Shown piece after piece: positions 18,704-29,100 of a stretch of 62,988 bases of DNA. Where the stretch lies: the NCBI RefSeq assembly GCF_023913775.1, contig NZ_JAMXAX010000018.1:1-62988 (forward strand), given 5' to 3'. How positions within the stretch are numbered: the first letter of the stretch is position 1; every line of letters begins with the position of its first letter. The stretch comes from Acidovorax facilis (GTDB lineage: Bacteria; Pseudomonadota; Gammaproteobacteria; Burkholderiales; Burkholderiaceae_C). The translations under genes and the position numbers were made by a program. The notes below the pieces were generated by a model that searched no databases, was not told where the DNA came from, and was given only the letters and a program-made list of their open reading frames with translations.

Positions 18704-19971
18704 GACGGACGGACCGGTGTGGGGGGCGTTGCGGGAGCCGGCGGGGTCGACAGGCGGTGGCGCCAGGCCAGCGCCACCGACGCGAGGGCGGCGAGCGCGC
18801 CGACGAGCAGCGTGTCGCGCATGCCCAGCGCGTCGATCAGCAGCGGCGCCAGCGTGGCCGAGCCCATGCTGGACAGCATGAACACGCTGAACTGCAGGCT
18901 GTAGTCGGTTCCCGCGCTGGCGGGGAGGACACGGTCCATCATCAGCGTGGCCAGCACCACGTGCAGCGGCGTGTAGCACAGGAAGTACAGGCACACGGCC
19001 AGCGTCAGGGCAGCGTCGCTCCCGCCAGCGCCGCCCCAGCCGGCCCAGGGGGCCAGCAGCGCCGCACTGCCGAAGAGATTGATGGCCGCGGCCATGATCA
19101 GTGCGCGCCGCCGCCCCCAGCGCGGCAGCAGCCAGCCTGCCGCCAGTGCCGAAGCTGCGGAGAGCAGCGAACCGGCGACGTTGGTGACCAGACCGATGCG
19201 CTCCATGCTCCAGCCTGCCGTCACCAGCAGTGGCGTCACCAGGCCATAGGCCAGTCCGGCAGCGAAGGGAAACAGGAGCAGCACGAACAGCCAGCCGACG
19301 CCCCCAGCATCGGGCCAGAAGGTGCGCAGGCGCCCGTACAGGGTGCGCGCGGACAGGGGCGTCAGGCGCTGTCCGGGCTCGCGCAGCCAGACAAGCTGTA
19401 CGAGCGACACGGCCGTACCTGCGGCGAGCCACCCCATGCAGGCGCCCCAGCCGATGCTCGGATAGGCCATCACCAGCACGCCGCCGCCGAGCAGATTCCC
19501 CAGCAGGCCGCCCGCCGTCTGGATGCCGTTGCCCAGGCCCCGTTCGGCCTCGGGCAGCGTGCGGCAGGCAATGGCGTCGGTGGCCACGTCCTGCGTCGCC
19601 GACAGCACGGCGACGAGCACGGCCAGCGCATAGACGGCGGCAAAGTCCGCGACCGGATCGAACGCCATCATGGCCAGCGGCGCGACCACCAAGCCGGCCT
19701 GCGTGAGCAGCAGCCAGCCGCGGTAATGTCCCAGCCGGGCCCAGCTGAAATGGTCGAGCAGCGGCGCCCACAGCAGCTTGAAGGCCCACACCGTGCCGAG
19801 CAGGTAGATCAGGCTCAGGCGCGACATGGAGGCGCCCTGCTCCTGCAACAGCGCGACCAGCGCCACCGACAGGAAGCCGAGGGCGAGGAACTGGGTGGTG
19901 TAGAGGCTACCCAGTAGCCACCAGGTGCCGGCCGGAGTGCGCAGGCGTGTCGTCGTCGCAACTTCGGTCAT
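18700..19971 (-). CDS. MFS permease, FptX/RhtX-AmpG type
   Basis: This 423-residue, 12-helix protein has the motifs QDVATDAIACR (about residue 125) and GTDYSLQF (about residue 350), shared with siderophore permeases of the FptX/RhtX group. The start at 19971 overlaps the stop of the metal-exporter gene by four bases. The open frame continues 57 codons upstream, but that part is antisense to the exporter gene. It is probably a proton-driven inner-membrane step for a metallophore taken up by the receptor at 20981. Confidence 0.8.
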   Translation of the reverse strand: MTEVATTTRLRTPAGTWWLLGSLYTTQFLALGFLSVALVALLQEQGASMSRLSLIYLLGTVWAFKLLWAPLLDHFSWARLGHYRGWLLLTQAGLVVAPLAMMAFDPVADFAAVYALAVLVAVLSATQDVATDAIACRTLPEAERGLGNGIQTAGGLLGNLLGGGVLVMAYPSIGWGACMGWLAAGTAVSLVQLVWLREPGQRLTPLSARTLYGRLRTFWPDAGGVGWLFVLLLFPFAAGLAYGLVTPLLVTAGWSMERIGLVTNVAGSLLSAASALAAGWLLPRWGRRRALIMAAAINLFGSAALLAPWAGWGGAGGSDAALTLAVCLYFLCYTPLHVVLATLMMDRVLPASAGTDYSLQFSVFMLSSMGSATLAPLLIDALGMRDTLLVGALAALASVALAWRHRLSTPPAPATPPTPVRPS

Positions 19972-20981
19972 GGCGACTCCGCCCCATGGGGACTCGGGCA
20001 ATGGCGGCAGGCATGGATCTCGACCAGCGGGTGATGGATGCCGGGCAGGCCGGCGAGCGCGGCCTTGTACGCATCGGGTGCGGCGGGGCCGTGACTGACC
20101 ACCGAGGCTGCGAGTGTCCAGGCGCCCTGGCCCACCGACCACAAGTGCAGATCGGTCACGCGGCTGTCCGCCACCGCTTCGAGCCGAGCGCGCACCTGGC
20201 GCCGCAATTCGGCCGGGCCCTCGGCATCGAGCAGCACGGCACCGGTCTGGCGCAGCAGCCCGACGGCCCAGCGCGCCACCACGCCCAGCGCCAGCAATGC
20301 GATCAGCGGGTCCAGCCAGGTCCAGCCCCAGGCCCAGGCTGCGAGCAGACCGGCGATGGCGGCCACCGACGTGGCGGCATCGGCAAGCACATGCGCCAGT
20401 GCGGCACCGAGGTTGTGGTCATGCACGTGGCCGGGGCGATCTTGAGGATCGTCGTGTCCGTGGTCGTGTTCATGAGCATGATCGTGCGCACCACCCAGGA
20501 GCCAAGCGGACAGCAGGTTCACCGCCAACCCCAGCACGGCCACGACCAGGGCTTCCGTCGGGCGCAGCGGTTCGGGACTCAGCAGGCGCTGCGCTGACTC
20601 GATGGCGGTCCACACCGTGGATGCCGCCAGGATCAGGGCGCTGGTGTAGGCCGCCAGATCGTTGATCTTGCCGCTGCCCAGGCTCAGGCGCCGGTCACGG
20701 GCGTAGCGCCGCGACATGGCATAGGCGCCAGCCGCAAGGCCCAGCGCAACGGCGTGTCCCCCCATGTGCACTCCGTCGGCCAACAGTGCCATGGAGCCCG
20801 TCCACCACCCGGCGGCGACCTCCAGGCCCATCACCGCGACGGTCAGCATGGCCACCATGCCGACCCGGCGCTCGGCCGGGCGTATGCCCTCCTGGCCGAA
20901 GTCATGGGTATGCGCCGAGGCATCGGCTTGCGGGCAGGTACGGGTCCCGACGGGCAGAGTACACATGATGGCGTCGCGCAT
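19968..20981 (-). CDS. Cation diffusion facilitator, DmeF-like
   Basis: This 337-residue CDF transporter has six predicted helices (residues 40-270), the metal-site helices ALLADGVHMGGHAVALG (HxxxH variant) and ALAHVLADAATS, and a His/Asp-rich cytosolic loop (AHDHAHEHDHGHDD and HVHDH). The GSGKINDLAAYTSALILA stretch resembles DmeF, a Co/Ni exporter, more than ZitB. It uses proton antiport to remove a divalent metal. Its start shares one base with the receptor's stop (TGATG). Finding it in a siderophore operon suggests the imported chelate brings in, or can carry, metals other than iron. Confidence 0.8.
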   Translation of the reverse strand: MRDAIMCTLPVGTRTCPQADASAHTHDFGQEGIRPAERRVGMVAMLTVAVMGLEVAAGWWTGSMALLADGVHMGGHAVALGLAAGAYAMSRRYARDRRLSLGSGKINDLAAYTSALILAASTVWTAIESAQRLLSPEPLRPTEALVVAVLGLAVNLLSAWLLGGAHDHAHEHDHGHDDPQDRPGHVHDHNLGAALAHVLADAATSVAAIAGLLAAWAWGWTWLDPLIALLALGVVARWAVGLLRQTGAVLLDAEGPAELRRQVRARLEAVADSRVTDLHLWSVGQGAWTLAASVVSHGPAAPDAYKAALAGLPGIHHPLVEIHACRHCPSPHGAESP

Positions 20982-23332
20982 CAGAAGAACTGCCAGGTGA
21001 AGCCCAGCCCCACGGTCCGCCCGCGCGTCGGCATGCCCACATTGGCATTCGGGGTGAAGTAATAGACGTACTGGTCGTAACGCTTGTCCTGCAGGTTGTC
21101 CACCCACAGATAGAGTTCGCCGGCGCCCGAGGCGATGCCGATGCGCGCGTCGATCTTCTGGAAACGCGGCAGGAAGATGTGGTTCTGCGGATCGTTGGCA
21201 CGCGTGCTCATGACCCGGTAGGCCAGCAGCGTTGTGAGCTGCGGCGAGGCCAGCCCCATGAAACCGGGCAGCGGCCGGGTGTAGTTCACGGACAGCTTAC
21301 CGCTCCAGCGCGGCACGTCCGGCACGCGGTCGCCGGCGACTACGTCGCCGCCCGATACGCCCGTCACCGACTGGGTGATGGTGGCGTCCGTGTAGACGGC
21401 GCCGCCCTTGAGGGTGAGGCCGGGCGCCGCGCGCCACTGGCCTTCGACTTCCAGGCCCCGGGCTCGCGTGTCGGCGTTGATCGCCTTGGTCGCGAAGGTG
21501 GTGTAGTCGTAGCCCAGCATGTGATCGTCGCGCACGCGATTGAAGAAGGCGGCAGTGGTCCATGCGAGACGGCGGTCGGCGCTTTCGAACTTCATGCCCA
21601 GTTCCAGGCTGTCGACCTTGGCGGCCTTGAAGGGATCGCCGTCGGCGACCTGCGAGGTCTCGTCCTGGAAGCCCTTGGCCTTGTGCCCGTGGGCGAGCAC
21701 GCCGTACAGGTTGGTCTGGGTGTCCAGCGCCCAGGAAAGCGCCACCCGCCCGGTCGCATACCGGTCGTCGAGCGAGCGGCTGTCCTGAGTAGCCGGATAG
21801 CCGGTGGTGACGAAGCTGGCGTCGTATTTCTTGCGCTCTTGCGTGTAGCGCAGGCCGCCGGTGAGCTTGAGCGCGGCCGCGAGCGGCACCGTGACTTCGC
21901 CGTAGGCCGCCTCGCTGCGCGTCTCGAAGTCGCGCAGGTTGTCGGTCATCCCACCGACGGTGGTGTCGTACTCGCGCTTGGAGCCGTACAGATTGACGCC
22001 CGCCACCCAGAACGTCGCGGCTCCGGGCAGCGAGGACAGACGCAGATCCTGGTTCCACGCGGATTCGTCGCGGCGATATTGCTTGAGGTACTCGGTGGGC
22101 ATCCCGAACACGGTGGCCGCCACGATGCGGTCGGCCCCCGAGGTCTGGTCTTCGCGGCGCTGCTGGAATGAAGTGTGAGACGTCAGGCGTGCATTAGCCA
22201 GGTCGTGATTGACTTCCAGCGCGTGCCGATGGCTCTTCACGTCGGCACCGAAAAGGCCGGGCGTGGCATCCAGGCTGGGCGGGTCGCCGTAGGGCCGCAG
22301 CAGCATCAGGCCGACCTTGTCCTTCTGGTCCTGATGCTCGGTGGTCAGCAGCACCGACGTCGCCGCCCGCGGCTGCCACAGCACGCTGGCGCGCAAGCCG
22401 AGTTCCTTGGCCTTCATGATCGGCTCGCCGGTCTGGATGTTGTGGACCACGTCATCCGACTGCTGGCTGCGCAGCGCGATGCGCGCGCTCCAGTCCTCGG
22501 CGAGCGCACCACCCACGGCGCCCTCGACCAGCCGCTGCCCTTCCTGTCCGGCCTCGACGCGCGCATAGCCATCGAACTCGCGGGTGGGCCTGCGTGTGAC
22601 GATGTTGATGGCGCCGGCCTCGCTGTTGCGGCCGAAGAGCGTGCCCTGCGGTCCCTTGAGCACCTCGACGCGCTCCACATCCAGCATGGGCAGCGAGGCA
22701 TTGCGGGCCGACAGCGGTGTACCGTCCAGATTGACGACCACCGAGCTGTCCTCGCTGCTGACCTGGTACAGCGATCCCACGCCGCGCATGCGCACGTTGG
22801 CGTCACCGAAGCCGCCCCAGGCGTTGACCTCGACGCCTGGGGTGTCGCGCAGGGCTTCTTCGAGCGTGGTGAGGCGCCGCTGCTCCAGCTCAAACCCCTG
22901 AACCGCGCTGACGCTGAACGGCACGTCCTTGGCGCGCTCGGCACCGCGCCGGGCCGTGACCGTCACCGCGGGCAAGGTCTTGTCTGGCTCGGGGGCGGGC
23001 TGGGCTTGCTCGATCACCGCGATCACGAAGCGTCCATCGCGTTCCGCGATCTGGAGCGGATGTCCCGCAAGCAGGCGATGCAGCGCCCGCATTGGCTCGA
23101 AGCGGCCGCTCAGTGCAGAGGCCGGGGTTTCAGTCAGCCCTTGGGGCCACTGCAGCGGACGCTGAACCGCAACGCCGGCCTGTGCTTCGAACAGCCTCAG
23201 CGCGGCCTCGAGCGGCTGGGTTGGGATGTCGAAAGGCAGCTCGGCGGCCAGGCAGGTCCAATGAAACGATGCGAATGCGACAAGTGCTGCGATGCGGTGG
23301 GCTTTGTTCGGGCGGGCTTGAAAGGATGTCAT
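20981..23332 (-). CDS. TonB-dependent receptor with N-terminal STN domain
   Basis: This 783-residue outer-membrane receptor has a signal peptide (about 1-29) and a secretin/TonB N-terminal (STN) signalling domain (FDIPTQPLEAALRLF to about residue 105). A TonB-box-like and plug region follows (LPAVTVTARRG, DTPGVEV, GPQGTLFGRNSEAGAINIVTRRP), then a 22-strand barrel ending in Phe (TWQFF). STN receptors usually signal to an anti-sigma, but no FecIR pair is adjacent here; the AraC regulator is the local one. It is the outer-membrane gate of locus A for an unknown metallophore. Confidence 0.9.
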   Translation of the reverse strand: MTSFQARPNKAHRIAALVAFASFHWTCLAAELPFDIPTQPLEAALRLFEAQAGVAVQRPLQWPQGLTETPASALSGRFEPMRALHRLLAGHPLQIAERDGRFVIAVIEQAQPAPEPDKTLPAVTVTARRGAERAKDVPFSVSAVQGFELEQRRLTTLEEALRDTPGVEVNAWGGFGDANVRMRGVGSLYQVSSEDSSVVVNLDGTPLSARNASLPMLDVERVEVLKGPQGTLFGRNSEAGAINIVTRRPTREFDGYARVEAGQEGQRLVEGAVGGALAEDWSARIALRSQQSDDVVHNIQTGEPIMKAKELGLRASVLWQPRAATSVLLTTEHQDQKDKVGLMLLRPYGDPPSLDATPGLFGADVKSHRHALEVNHDLANARLTSHTSFQQRREDQTSGADRIVAATVFGMPTEYLKQYRRDESAWNQDLRLSSLPGAATFWVAGVNLYGSKREYDTTVGGMTDNLRDFETRSEAAYGEVTVPLAAALKLTGGLRYTQERKKYDASFVTTGYPATQDSRSLDDRYATGRVALSWALDTQTNLYGVLAHGHKAKGFQDETSQVADGDPFKAAKVDSLELGMKFESADRRLAWTTAAFFNRVRDDHMLGYDYTTFATKAINADTRARGLEVEGQWRAAPGLTLKGGAVYTDATITQSVTGVSGGDVVAGDRVPDVPRWSGKLSVNYTRPLPGFMGLASPQLTTLLAYRVMSTRANDPQNHIFLPRFQKIDARIGIASGAGELYLWVDNLQDKRYDQYVYYFTPNANVGMPTRGRTVGLGFTWQFF

Positions 23333-23392
23333 GAGGAAAGATGGGAGGCGGGCATGGATGAACAGGAGCTTGTGGCGGACGCCGGAGGGCGG

Positions 23393-24238
23393 TCATTCAC
23401 GGGCGAAGCGCACGCGCACGATCGCGGGGAGGAATTTGGCAAGTGGCGGTATGTGCGCCATCCCGAGCCCCAGCCGCGCAGGGAAGGTTCTGAAACGGCG
23501 GTAGGGCTCGTGCTGCACCGAGGCGATGTGTGGACTCCACGCCCGCAACGCGGCCTCGATTTCGTCGCGATTGATGCCCCAGGGCATGGACGGGGCGCGG
23601 TAGTGGCGCGTGATATCGAAGCCGACCATCGTCTTGCGCGAGAACCAGCGCGGGATGGTGTCGAACATGAGTTCGCCCCCTTTGAAGCGCTTCGCCATCG
23701 CCGAGATCAGGCGCCCAACCTCGTCTTCGGGGAAATACATGAACAGGCCCTGGGCGGTGACGAAGACACCGTTGCTCGCCTCGACCTCGTCCATCCAGCT
23801 CAGATCGAGCGCTGAGCGCACAACATGGCGGCATCGCTCGCTGGGTGCCAGGTAGCGCTCGCGCACGGCAATCGCGTCCGGCACATCCACGCACAACCAG
23901 CGCACACGTCCATCGTCGCAGCGCTGGAACTGCGTCTCCAGCCCGCAGCCGAGTTCGACCACCATGCCGCCGGGATGCGCAGCAAGCCACGGACGCAGTG
24001 CCTCATCAAACATCTGCGAGCGGGTGGCATGCGAACTGTCGGGACGACCGAAATGGGCCCGGTAGTCAAAAGCGATGGACTGGAAGATGCGCTCGGCCTC
24101 CGGATCACGAAACCAAGCATCGGGGCGCAGGGATTCGGTGGCGCGGTTGTGCAACGTCCACAGCATGGTCTGCGGTACGCCGCACAGCACCGGCGTGGCG
24201 TCAACTGAGGAAACGGGATTGAGCGGTGCTGGGGACAT
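23393..24238 (-). CDS. LCMT-type SAM-dependent methyltransferase
   Basis: This 281-residue protein of the leucine carboxyl methyltransferase-like group is often linked to secondary metabolism. The SAM motif is VVELGCGLETQFQR (about residue 92), followed by WLCVDVPDAIAVRE and a post-I acidic loop, plus GLFMYF near residue 165. It is the first gene of the locus A operon, 60 bases before the receptor, so it probably methylates the metallophore or a precursor. I see no biosynthetic gene beside it. Its start at 24238 lies 98 bases from a Fur-box-like site. Confidence 0.8.
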   Translation of the reverse strand: MSPAPLNPVSSVDATPVLCGVPQTMLWTLHNRATESLRPDAWFRDPEAERIFQSIAFDYRAHFGRPDSSHATRSQMFDEALRPWLAAHPGGMVVELGCGLETQFQRCDDGRVRWLCVDVPDAIAVRERYLAPSERCRHVVRSALDLSWMDEVEASNGVFVTAQGLFMYFPEDEVGRLISAMAKRFKGGELMFDTIPRWFSRKTMVGFDITRHYRAPSMPWGINRDEIEAALRAWSPHIASVQHEPYRRFRTFPARLGLGMAHIPPLAKFLPAIVRVRFARE

Positions 24239-24335
24239 GAATCGATCAAGGAAATTCGATGGATCCGTGGTGGTGCGAAGGCAAACGCCCAGCCCCTAGA
24301 ACCCACGCAAGGAACAGTCACAAACTCTGCTCAAT

Positions 24336-24354
24336 AATAATGATTCGTATTACG
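24336..24354. promoter_or_regulatory. Fur-box-like site of locus A
   Basis: The stretch AATAATGATTCGTATTACG matches 12 of 19 positions of the classic Fur box. It lies in the AT-rich divergent region between the methyltransferase operon (minus) and the AraC gene (plus). This fits iron repression of both transcripts. Confidence 0.55.
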
Positions 24355-24423
24355 ATTGCTACCCGGAACGGGCTCATTGCTGCCCGCATCGGATCAACAA
24401 AGGCAAGAGGAAGCGATGCATTG

Positions 24424-25404
24424 ATGCCCAGGTCGGACGCAGCCACATCGGTACCCCATCTCCTGGCTACGGAGATGATCAGAGACCCCAGCGAAGCCTT
24501 GGGGCTGGATCTTGTCTCGTCCAGTCATCGGCGGGTGGCGACGCGAGAGGGTGTGCAGCTGATGCACTGGTCCACGCGTCTGGCCAACCCGATCGAGCTC
24601 AGCGTGCTCGATGACAGCGGGCTCATCCATTTCAGCTACGTATTGCTAGGCGAATCCCTCGCGGTGCTGAACGGCAGGAAAGGACACGGTGTCGGTCGGA
24701 AGATCGACGAGCGCCAAGTGCACGCAGCCAGCGGCAACATCGCGTTTGGCCCCGGTCAGTGCTGGCGATTTCACCAGCACGGCGTTTACGAGAGCGTTGG
24801 CGTCATGCTGCGACATGACGCATTCGAGCAGTTGGTGGGCGACGCCGAGCCGACGCTGCGCCGTGCGCTGTCAAGTGGACTGTGTTTTGAGACTGGGCAC
24901 CGCGGCACGGAATTGCATGCCACGGCCCAAGCATTGGCGCATGCGATGCGACACCGTCCGCGCGACAGCGAAGCTTCAGGAGAGCGGCACCCTTTGTGGC
25001 TGCAGGCGCAAGGACTGACGCTGGTGAGCCTGCTTCTGGAGGCGCGTGCGGATACGGGTGGCACAGGCGCATTGGACCGAGCAGATCAAATGCGTCTGGC
25101 CAGTGCGCGCGCGCATCTCCTGTCCGATCTGTCGCAGCCTCCGCTGATCCTGGATGTGGCGCGCGAGAACGGGCTGAGCCCGGCGAAACTGAAGCGCGGG
25201 TTTCGCGCGCTGTACGGCTTCAGTGTGTACGGCCTGTTCCAGCATGAGCGCATGAACGAGGCCCGGCGCCGCCTGCTGAGGGACGATACCAGTGTGTCGG
25301 CAGTGGCGTGCGATCTGGGCTACTCGAACATGAGCCACTTCTCAGCGGCATTTCGCAAGCAGTTCGGCGTCAATCCGGGAGAGGCCAGACGGCGCGGCCG
25401 ATGA
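24424..25404 (+). CDS. AraC-family regulator, PchR-like
   Basis: This 326-residue protein has a variable N-terminal sensing half and two C-terminal HTH motifs (ILDVARENGLSPAKLKRGFRALYG and VSAVACDLGYSNMSHFSAAFRKQFG, about residues 235-315). The RGFRALYG wording is typical of siderophore-responsive activators such as PchR and AlcR. It is divergent from locus A and shares its Fur-box region. It probably activates that operon when the ferri-metallophore binds. I chose the ATG at 24424, with AGAGGAAG upstream, over the longer open frame. Confidence 0.85.
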   Translation: MPRSDAATSVPHLLATEMIRDPSEALGLDLVSSSHRRVATREGVQLMHWSTRLANPIELSVLDDSGLIHFSYVLLGESLAVLNGRKGHGVGRKIDERQVHAASGNIAFGPGQCWRFHQHGVYESVGVMLRHDAFEQLVGDAEPTLRRALSSGLCFETGHRGTELHATAQALAHAMRHRPRDSEASGERHPLWLQAQGLTLVSLLLEARADTGGTGALDRADQMRLASARAHLLSDLSQPPLILDVARENGLSPAKLKRGFRALYGFSVYGLFQHERMNEARRRLLRDDTSVSAVACDLGYSNMSHFSAAFRKQFGVNPGEARRRGR

Positions 25405-25423
25405 TCCAGCTGGCAATGGGCTC

Positions 25424-26131
25424 CTATGCGGATTTCTGCTTCCGAGTGGTGGTCGGATAGCCGAATGCGAAGAAGAAATGAGATACGCGAATCGTCCCGT
25501 GCGTGGGTGCAAGCGCGGCATCCCGCTCGTGTTCCGTATCGAAATCCGCCCCCGTGAACATCGCAGAAGGCCGGGCATAAGGGAGGCCCGAAGGCAAGCG
25601 CCGCAAACGCAGAAACGTGGCAAGCGCGGCGTCCTGGAGTGCCTCTCTGATGGGTGGCACCACCTCAGGCTCCGGATCCAGCAGAACTCCCACCATGGCC
25701 GCAACGGCCTCCTTTCGGCTATAGATGCCCGTGACGAATCGCCCCAATCCCTGGTCTTGTAGATAGTGGTCACGGTGTTTCTTCTGGCGACCCAGGCGTT
25801 TGAACTCGAAGACCAGCTTCATGCCGCGGACGTCATCGTTCCAGCCGTAGACAATATCGGTCCGCCGCTCCTCAAGCATCGCGCCAGTGTTCGGATCAAC
25901 GTCCCCGATGATGTCTTCGGCAGCCCACATACCGAGCAAGCCGCGTTCCCGTGCGACGTGGTTCTCAACGTATACCTTCAGCCGTTTGGTCAGCCCATCT
26001 TCCTTCGTCTTCGGATTGAAATCCGGGCGTGGCCGTCCCGCCAATTCTGTCCAGCCCTGACGCAGCGCCTCCACGGCCTCCGTGGCCGGCTGGATCGGAA
26101 AGGCAGCAAACCAGTCGACTGGAGACATCAT
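25424..26131 (-). CDS. PD-(D/E)XK-like nuclease partner of the methylase
   Basis: This 235-residue soluble protein has a likely PD-(D/E)XK core: RRTDIVYGW (about residue 90) and LVFEFKRLG (about residue 108), giving the D...ExK pattern of restriction-type nucleases. The ATG at 26131 overlaps the methyltransferase stop by four bases, so the two are translated together. It probably supplies the cleavage activity of the locus. No family name comes to mind. It is convergent with the AraC gene, only 19 bases away. Confidence 0.65.
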   Translation of the reverse strand: MMSPVDWFAAFPIQPATEAVEALRQGWTELAGRPRPDFNPKTKEDGLTKRLKVYVENHVARERGLLGMWAAEDIIGDVDPNTGAMLEERRTDIVYGWNDDVRGMKLVFEFKRLGRQKKHRDHYLQDQGLGRFVTGIYSRKEAVAAMVGVLLDPEPEVVPPIREALQDAALATFLRLRRLPSGLPYARPSAMFTGADFDTEHERDAALAPTHGTIRVSHFFFAFGYPTTTRKQKSA

Positions 26132-29100
26132 GCTGTCGCCTCCCCCTTCTCGACGGATTGGCGCACTTGCACACCACGGACGATATGCTCGGCATCTCGA
26201 AGAGCCTTTCGCACTGTCCAGTTGCGCTTGGTAAGCGGCCGCACAAGGTACAGCGCGCCATCTACCCAGAGATGCACATCCGGCACCAGGCAGAGGAAGT
26301 CTCCCGATGGAATCGCGCAAAGCCCCGCATTTCTCAACTCGGCGAGTGTCGCAAGCACCAACTCGTCATTCATCGACGCGCTGACCTCGGGCCCGTCAGT
26401 GGAATCTCCCAGATACGAAATCCGCGCGATGCCTGACGGCCCGGCGCGACTCGGATCGTTCGCAAGCACATCGACACGGAATCGGCCTTGGCCGCGTGCC
26501 TTCGTTCTCCACGCGGTCAAGGCATTGGCGAGGGTCTGGGCATAAATGCTGAAGTCCTCGGCGCTGGCCCTATGCTGAGCTGGGGTGTCCAGACTTTTGA
26601 AACTGCGCGGCCGCACAGAGGGCATAAGGACGCGAACCGATTCACGGATCAGCGTCTGCTCTTCACCGGAGAGTCCGAAATAGGAAAAAACCGCCTCGTC
26701 AAACTCGTCACGCAACTCATCGTAGCGGGATGCTTGCTCAAGTTCGGGCAAGGCCATCAGTTCCGCCATGCGAGCCTGAACCATCAAGAGCGCGTCCCGT
26801 GCCGCCGCCGGATCCGGCGCATCCTCTGGCACAAAGAACGGGAAGGTTTCGACGTCAGCCAGATGCACGCCGTTGCGCTCGCACAGCATCTTCCAGCCAC
26901 GCATCATGAGAAAGTAGCGGGCGAGCGTCGAGCGCAGATACGCCGCAGTGAACTGAAGCAGGGCAGCGTCCTCCTCGCGGCCAGCGATCACGCCGATGCT
27001 GTGGGTGAAGGAGGCCTGCCCATCGTAGTAGACCGCGCGAATGTTCTGCTCACCCTTGGAGAAACCATCCGGGAAAAGCACTCGCGGTCCATCGAAAACG
27101 GCACGCACCCCTTCGTTCAAACCCACGACCGTGTCCTGAGCCTCAGGCCACTTGGCCAGCAGTTCGGGATGAAGAACAGGCGAGCCCGCACGCAGCGCCG
27201 CAATGGGCACGAATGGCATCTGGCGCAGCTCGCCGGGATCGACCGCCTCACGGCTCTTGTCATGGAGATGGATCCCCTTGCGATATACCCAGCGCCGAAA
27301 CTCGCGGGGCCCACGCCAGAAATCGGCAAACGTACCGCGCAAGGTCAACCGCGTCCAGATGGACAGGTCACTGGCATCTCCCCACATCATGGCGACAAGC
27401 AGTTGCGGATCCTCGGCAACCGAGCGGGTCTGCAGCGTGTGGCGATCGGCGGACTGCATGGTCAGCCGACCGAGGGCAAGACTAAGGTCGGCTTTCGGCA
27501 CCAAATAGTCGAACGTCTCCCCAAACGGAATGTGACTCAACAAGCCATCCGGACGCCTCTCCCCCAGGAAGACATGGCACGTGTTTTCAGCCGTAGGAAA
27601 CAGCAGCCCCTGCAGATCGCCAAAGTTGATCAGGCGTGACGGTCGGTATCCCTTGAGAAGGTGAGCGACAAAGTCCGCGCTGGAAGCGCCGAGAAATTGG
27701 CCGATGGGAAGGATCAGGCAAGCTCGACCGCCCTCCGAGAGAAATTCAAGCGCGCGCAGCGCGTAGGCACCGGCGATCTGCCGCCGTGCGAAAGGAACAC
27801 CAGCGCGATCCGCCCAGTCATCCGCCGACGTTCGGCTCTCACCCTCAGGTTCTGCCCAGGGAGGATTGGAGATAACCAATGAAAATCGGCGGGTGTGGAA
27901 CGTGTGGGAAGTCCGGAAGAAGTCGGCCCGTTGGCTGCCATGGGCAAGGTTGCTCCCGTTGAGGGAGGGCAGCTTCGTTCCATCGCGCTCCTGTGCCGCC
28001 AAGATGTCCGCTGGGGCCAGCCCCTCAAGGAGTGACAGGTACAGGCTGAAGGCCGTCACGCGGCACGCCATGAAATTGATGTCGCCGCCAAAGATGCTGC
28101 GCTTGAGGAGCTCGCCCCGCTCGGCGAATCCGAGTTGCCTCCCCTGCCGCGCCTCGCACAGTGCAATCAGGCGACGATAGGCTGTGGTCAGCAGGATGCC
28201 TGAACCGCAGGCCCCATCAAAAATCGTCTCCGCCAACGGATCGGGCGAGGCCATGAGCGCCTGTTCAACCGCCAGCATTGCCAGGTTGCGGGGCGTGTAG
28301 TAGGCGCCATCTTTGGCCTGCTGCTCTGGCGTCAGAAACTTCTCATACAGACCGGAGAGCAGTTCGACGGGTATGTAGCTGAAATCGTAATTCCAGAAAT
28401 CGCCCTGCCCCGTCTCCATGTCGGTTCGACGCAGAAACTGGTTCAGGAAATCGAATCCGTCATCTGTGAGGGCAGTCCAGGGATCGTGCCGGTCGTCACC
28501 CAGGAAATCGCCATTGAAATCTCCCCGCAGACGATCGACCAGCACGCGCACGCCCTCGCGGTCCATTCGCGCAACGAGGTCATGAAGCTCACCGACGTCG
28601 CGACGCCCGCGATAGGTCACTCCAACAATCTCCCGATGCTCCAGATAGGAGATGAAGAGCACCTGCCCCATGAGCAGCTCTGCCCATCGCTTGCGGTCAC
28701 TGGTCTTTGCTGCGCCACGAAAACCAGTACCCGCAAGTTTCGACACTGTCACCGACAAGTTCGCAAGCAGCTTGCTGTCCACCCGAGCCTTGACGTCGAA
28801 CCAAGCCGGCAGCCTTCGCGACAGATTCGCAGTGGCGACATCGAGGGCGGAAAACGGACCATCCGGCCTGGCTTCTTGCAAACTGAAACGCTGCTCAGCC
28901 TTCTGGAGCTTTCGGACCGGAAGCGCAACCGCTTCGCGGTCGCGCAGCTCGATCACCACCGTTGCCAGGTTCTGATTCCAAATGCGTTTGCGGACATCGT
29001 CGAGCGCAGAAGCCGACAAAGGCTGGTCATCCGCCATGAAGACAACGGTTGGCACGCCTTCCACCACGAAGACCGCCTGAGCCCGAACGGCCCCGTCCGG

